15,017 nt of DNA. Source: Balneolaceae bacterium. Lineage in GTDB: Bacteria > Bacteroidota > Rhodothermia > Balneolales > Balneolaceae. Below, piece by piece: positions 13,590-15,017 of the stretch (the stretch's first letter is position 1; each line of letters opens with the position of its first letter). Both the position numbers and the translations under genes were made by a program. The notes under the pieces were generated by a model that was not told the origin of the DNA, searched no databases, and was given only the letters and a program-made list of their open reading frames with translations. The stretch spans positions 1 through 15,017 of the forward strand of contig SLGA01000250.1 in NCBI GenBank assembly GCA_007123985.1, given 5' to 3'.

Positions 13590-15017
13590 TCAGCGAAAAA
13601 TCCAGACTATTGAAAGAGTAGCAAGAAGTACAATCAGCGCGAAAAATTTATGGCTTTTGTACCACGGGAGATCAACGGGTAGTACTGCTTTTTCATCCAC
13701 GTCGAAAAAGCTTGAAACTTTCTCTTCTGGATATTTCAGGCTTACCACAATCATAATAATGTTACTCACCATAAAAATAATGGTAGCTGAATAGAGATAG
13801 TGAATGGGGAAAATTAACGGTATTACATAGTTATTAATTATCAACAAACCAGCAACGATGGTGCCTCCTATAAGTGAATAAAAAGCCCCTTTTGCTGTAG
13901 CTTTTTTCCAAAACAGGCCAAAAATATAACATGTAACTATTGGAGGGCTTAAAAACGATAGTACAGCCTGCAAATACTCCCACAAAGTTGGAAATTGATT
14001 GATAAATGGTGCCCAAATTGAGGCCAATGTAACAGCAACCAAAATAAAGATCTTACCCATCTTTATGAGCTGCTTCTGGCTGCTGTCCGGTTTAATTTTT
14101 CTATAGATATCCATCGTAGCAATACTTGATGAAGCTGTTAAAGCAGAATCTATACTTGACATGAGAGCGGCTATGAAACCGGTTAAAATTAAACCCAATA
14201 CTCCTGCCGGAATAAAATCAAACATAAGTTCAGGGAAAACCAGGTTCGGATTTTCAATTTCCGGGTACAGTATTAGGCCGAGGGTACCCGGCAATACAAG
14301 AATAAAAAGTAATGGGAGTTTAAGTAGAGCAGCAAAAATAGCACCTTTACGTCCGTCTTCAAGCGATTTAGCACCAAGTACACGCTGAACCATATGCTGG
14401 TTCGAACACATAAAATAGAATCCAAGAATCGGTAAACTAATCAACAATGTAGGCCAGGGAATAAAAGGGTCATCTGCCGGTTGTATGAGACTCAAGAATT
14501 GCGGTGCCACTGAACTGCGAATTTCTTCCCACGATCCAATCTGCTGAAACGCCACAACGGCCACAATTGCACTGCCAAGTGTAAGCAAAATTGCCTGAAT
14601 TGAATCCGTTACAACAACCGCTCTCAAGCCGCCGGCAACGGTATAAAGCCCCGTAACCACTGCCATAATTATCACAAAAACAAAAAGCTCCACCTCCGGG
14701 AAAATACCTTTCAGCAGAATACTGCTTGCAAACAATGCTCCCGCAATATCAATCAACACACTCATTGTGATAGAGATCACAGAAAAGAATAAGCGTGAAC
14801 GTTCGTCGAATCTCTTGCCTAAAAATTCAGGCATAGTGGTGAGCTTGTGCCTTAAATAAAATGGAACTATGAAGACTGCAAATATGAGCAGCATAATAGT
14901 GCCCGACCACTCGTAGTTAAAAACAGAAATGCCAGTTTCGTAGCCGCTTCCGCTAAGCCCAATTATACTTGTGATAGAGATATTTGTAGCATACAGGGAA
15001 AGCCCAATTAATGGCCA
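13590..15017 (-). CDS. Sodium:solute symporter (SSS family, SGLT-like), 5' end beyond window
   Basis: A polytopic LeuT-fold symporter that couples sodium entry to uptake of a sugar or similar solute. The frame is open to the right edge, so 475 residues are present and the N-terminus is missing. Upstream of the first in-window ATG (14894) the frame still reads family sequence (LYATNISITSIIGLSGSGYE), so that ATG is internal. Diagnostic segments are FVPxYLRHKLTTMPEFLGKR-like sequence near 14870-14810, GLYTVAGGLRAVVVTDSIQ near 14655-14595, and MSSIDSALTASSSIATMDIY near 14165-14105. The last of these contains the serine-rich Na2-site helix of SGLT-like proteins. Members are usually 500-600 residues long, so roughly 50-70 are missing. 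The solute is not predictable. It ends directly against the glycosyltransferase gene in convergent orientation. Confidence 0.9.
   Translation of the reverse strand, partial: WPLIGLSLYATNISITSIIGLSGSGYETGISVFNYEWSGTIMLLIFAVFIVPFYLRHKLTTMPEFLGKRFDERSRLFFSVISITMSVLIDIAGALFASSILLKGIFPEVELFVFVIIMAVVTGLYTVAGGLRAVVVTDSIQAILLTLGSAIVAVVAFQQIGSWEEIRSSVAPQFLSLIQPADDPFIPWPTLLISLPILGFYFMCSNQHMVQRVLGAKSLEDGRKGAIFAALLKLPLLFILVLPGTLGLILYPEIENPNLVFPELMFDFIPAGVLGLILTGFIAALMSSIDSALTASSSIATMDIYRKIKPDSSQKQLIKMGKIFILVAVTLASIWAPFINQFPTLWEYLQAVLSFLSPPIVTCYIFGLFWKKATAKGAFYSLIGGTIVAGLLIINNYVIPLIFPIHYLYSATIIFMVSNIIMIVVSLKYPEEKVSSFFDVDEKAVLPVDLPWYKSHKFFALIVLLATLSIVWIFR

Noticed and set aside
1..15017. CRISPR array, tRNA, rRNA, insertion sequence, toxin-antitoxin or phage-defence system
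   Set aside because: No spaced direct repeats, cloverleaf-like sequence, transposase or defence-type domains were found on either strand. The only tandem repeat is the spacerless heptamer array.

Overview
The window looks like a moderately AT-rich chromosomal segment from a Bacteroidota/Balneolota-type bacterium. This is inferred from weak or absent Shine-Dalgarno sequences, a perfect TAnnTTTG -7 promoter element in one divergent intergenic region, a secreted esterase whose predicted mature end begins with Gln, and the gene families present. No rRNA, tRNA, CRISPR array, phage or insertion sequence is visible. Coding density is high, and no gene-free stretch exceeds 300 bases.

Left edge (1-272): the 5' end of a leftward gene, probably an aldehyde dehydrogenase, then a 180-base divergent spacer. 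The spacer carries seven perfect copies of the heptamer TTTTCAC ending 7 bases before the next start codon. A 24-codon leader ORF runs through these repeats and ends in an ATGA overlap with that start.

Rightward run (273-6235): a SpoU/TrmH RNA 2'-O-methyltransferase, a PIN-PhoH ATPase, a secreted alpha/beta hydrolase, a tiny SEC-C zinc-motif membrane protein, a divergent DAACS-type symporter and an unassigned ATP-grasp protein. The symporter keeps the fold and the HP1, HP2 and TM8 landmarks, but the unwound NMDGT motif of TM7 is replaced by a lysine-containing segment. The ATP-grasp gene starts only 10 bases after the symporter, so the two are probably co-translated. This pair is the most unusual part of the window.

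Leftward run (12698-6251): a family 2 glycosyltransferase, a Wzx-like polysaccharide flippase, a PIG3-type quinone oxidoreductase, glutamate racemase MurI, a BaiN/HI0933-type flavoprotein and a formate/nitrite-family channel. The flippase and quinone oxidoreductase share an ATGA overlap, the oxidoreductase and murI are 5 bases apart, and murI and the flavoprotein abut (TAA then ATG). Surface-glycan export, cell-wall precursor supply and redox enzymes therefore appear to be co-transcribed.

Right edge (12765-15017): a second family 2 glycosyltransferase is divergent from the first across a 66-base spacer that holds overlapping promoter-like elements. It ends immediately before the convergent end of a sodium:solute symporter (SGLT-like), whose reading frame runs off the right edge of the window.
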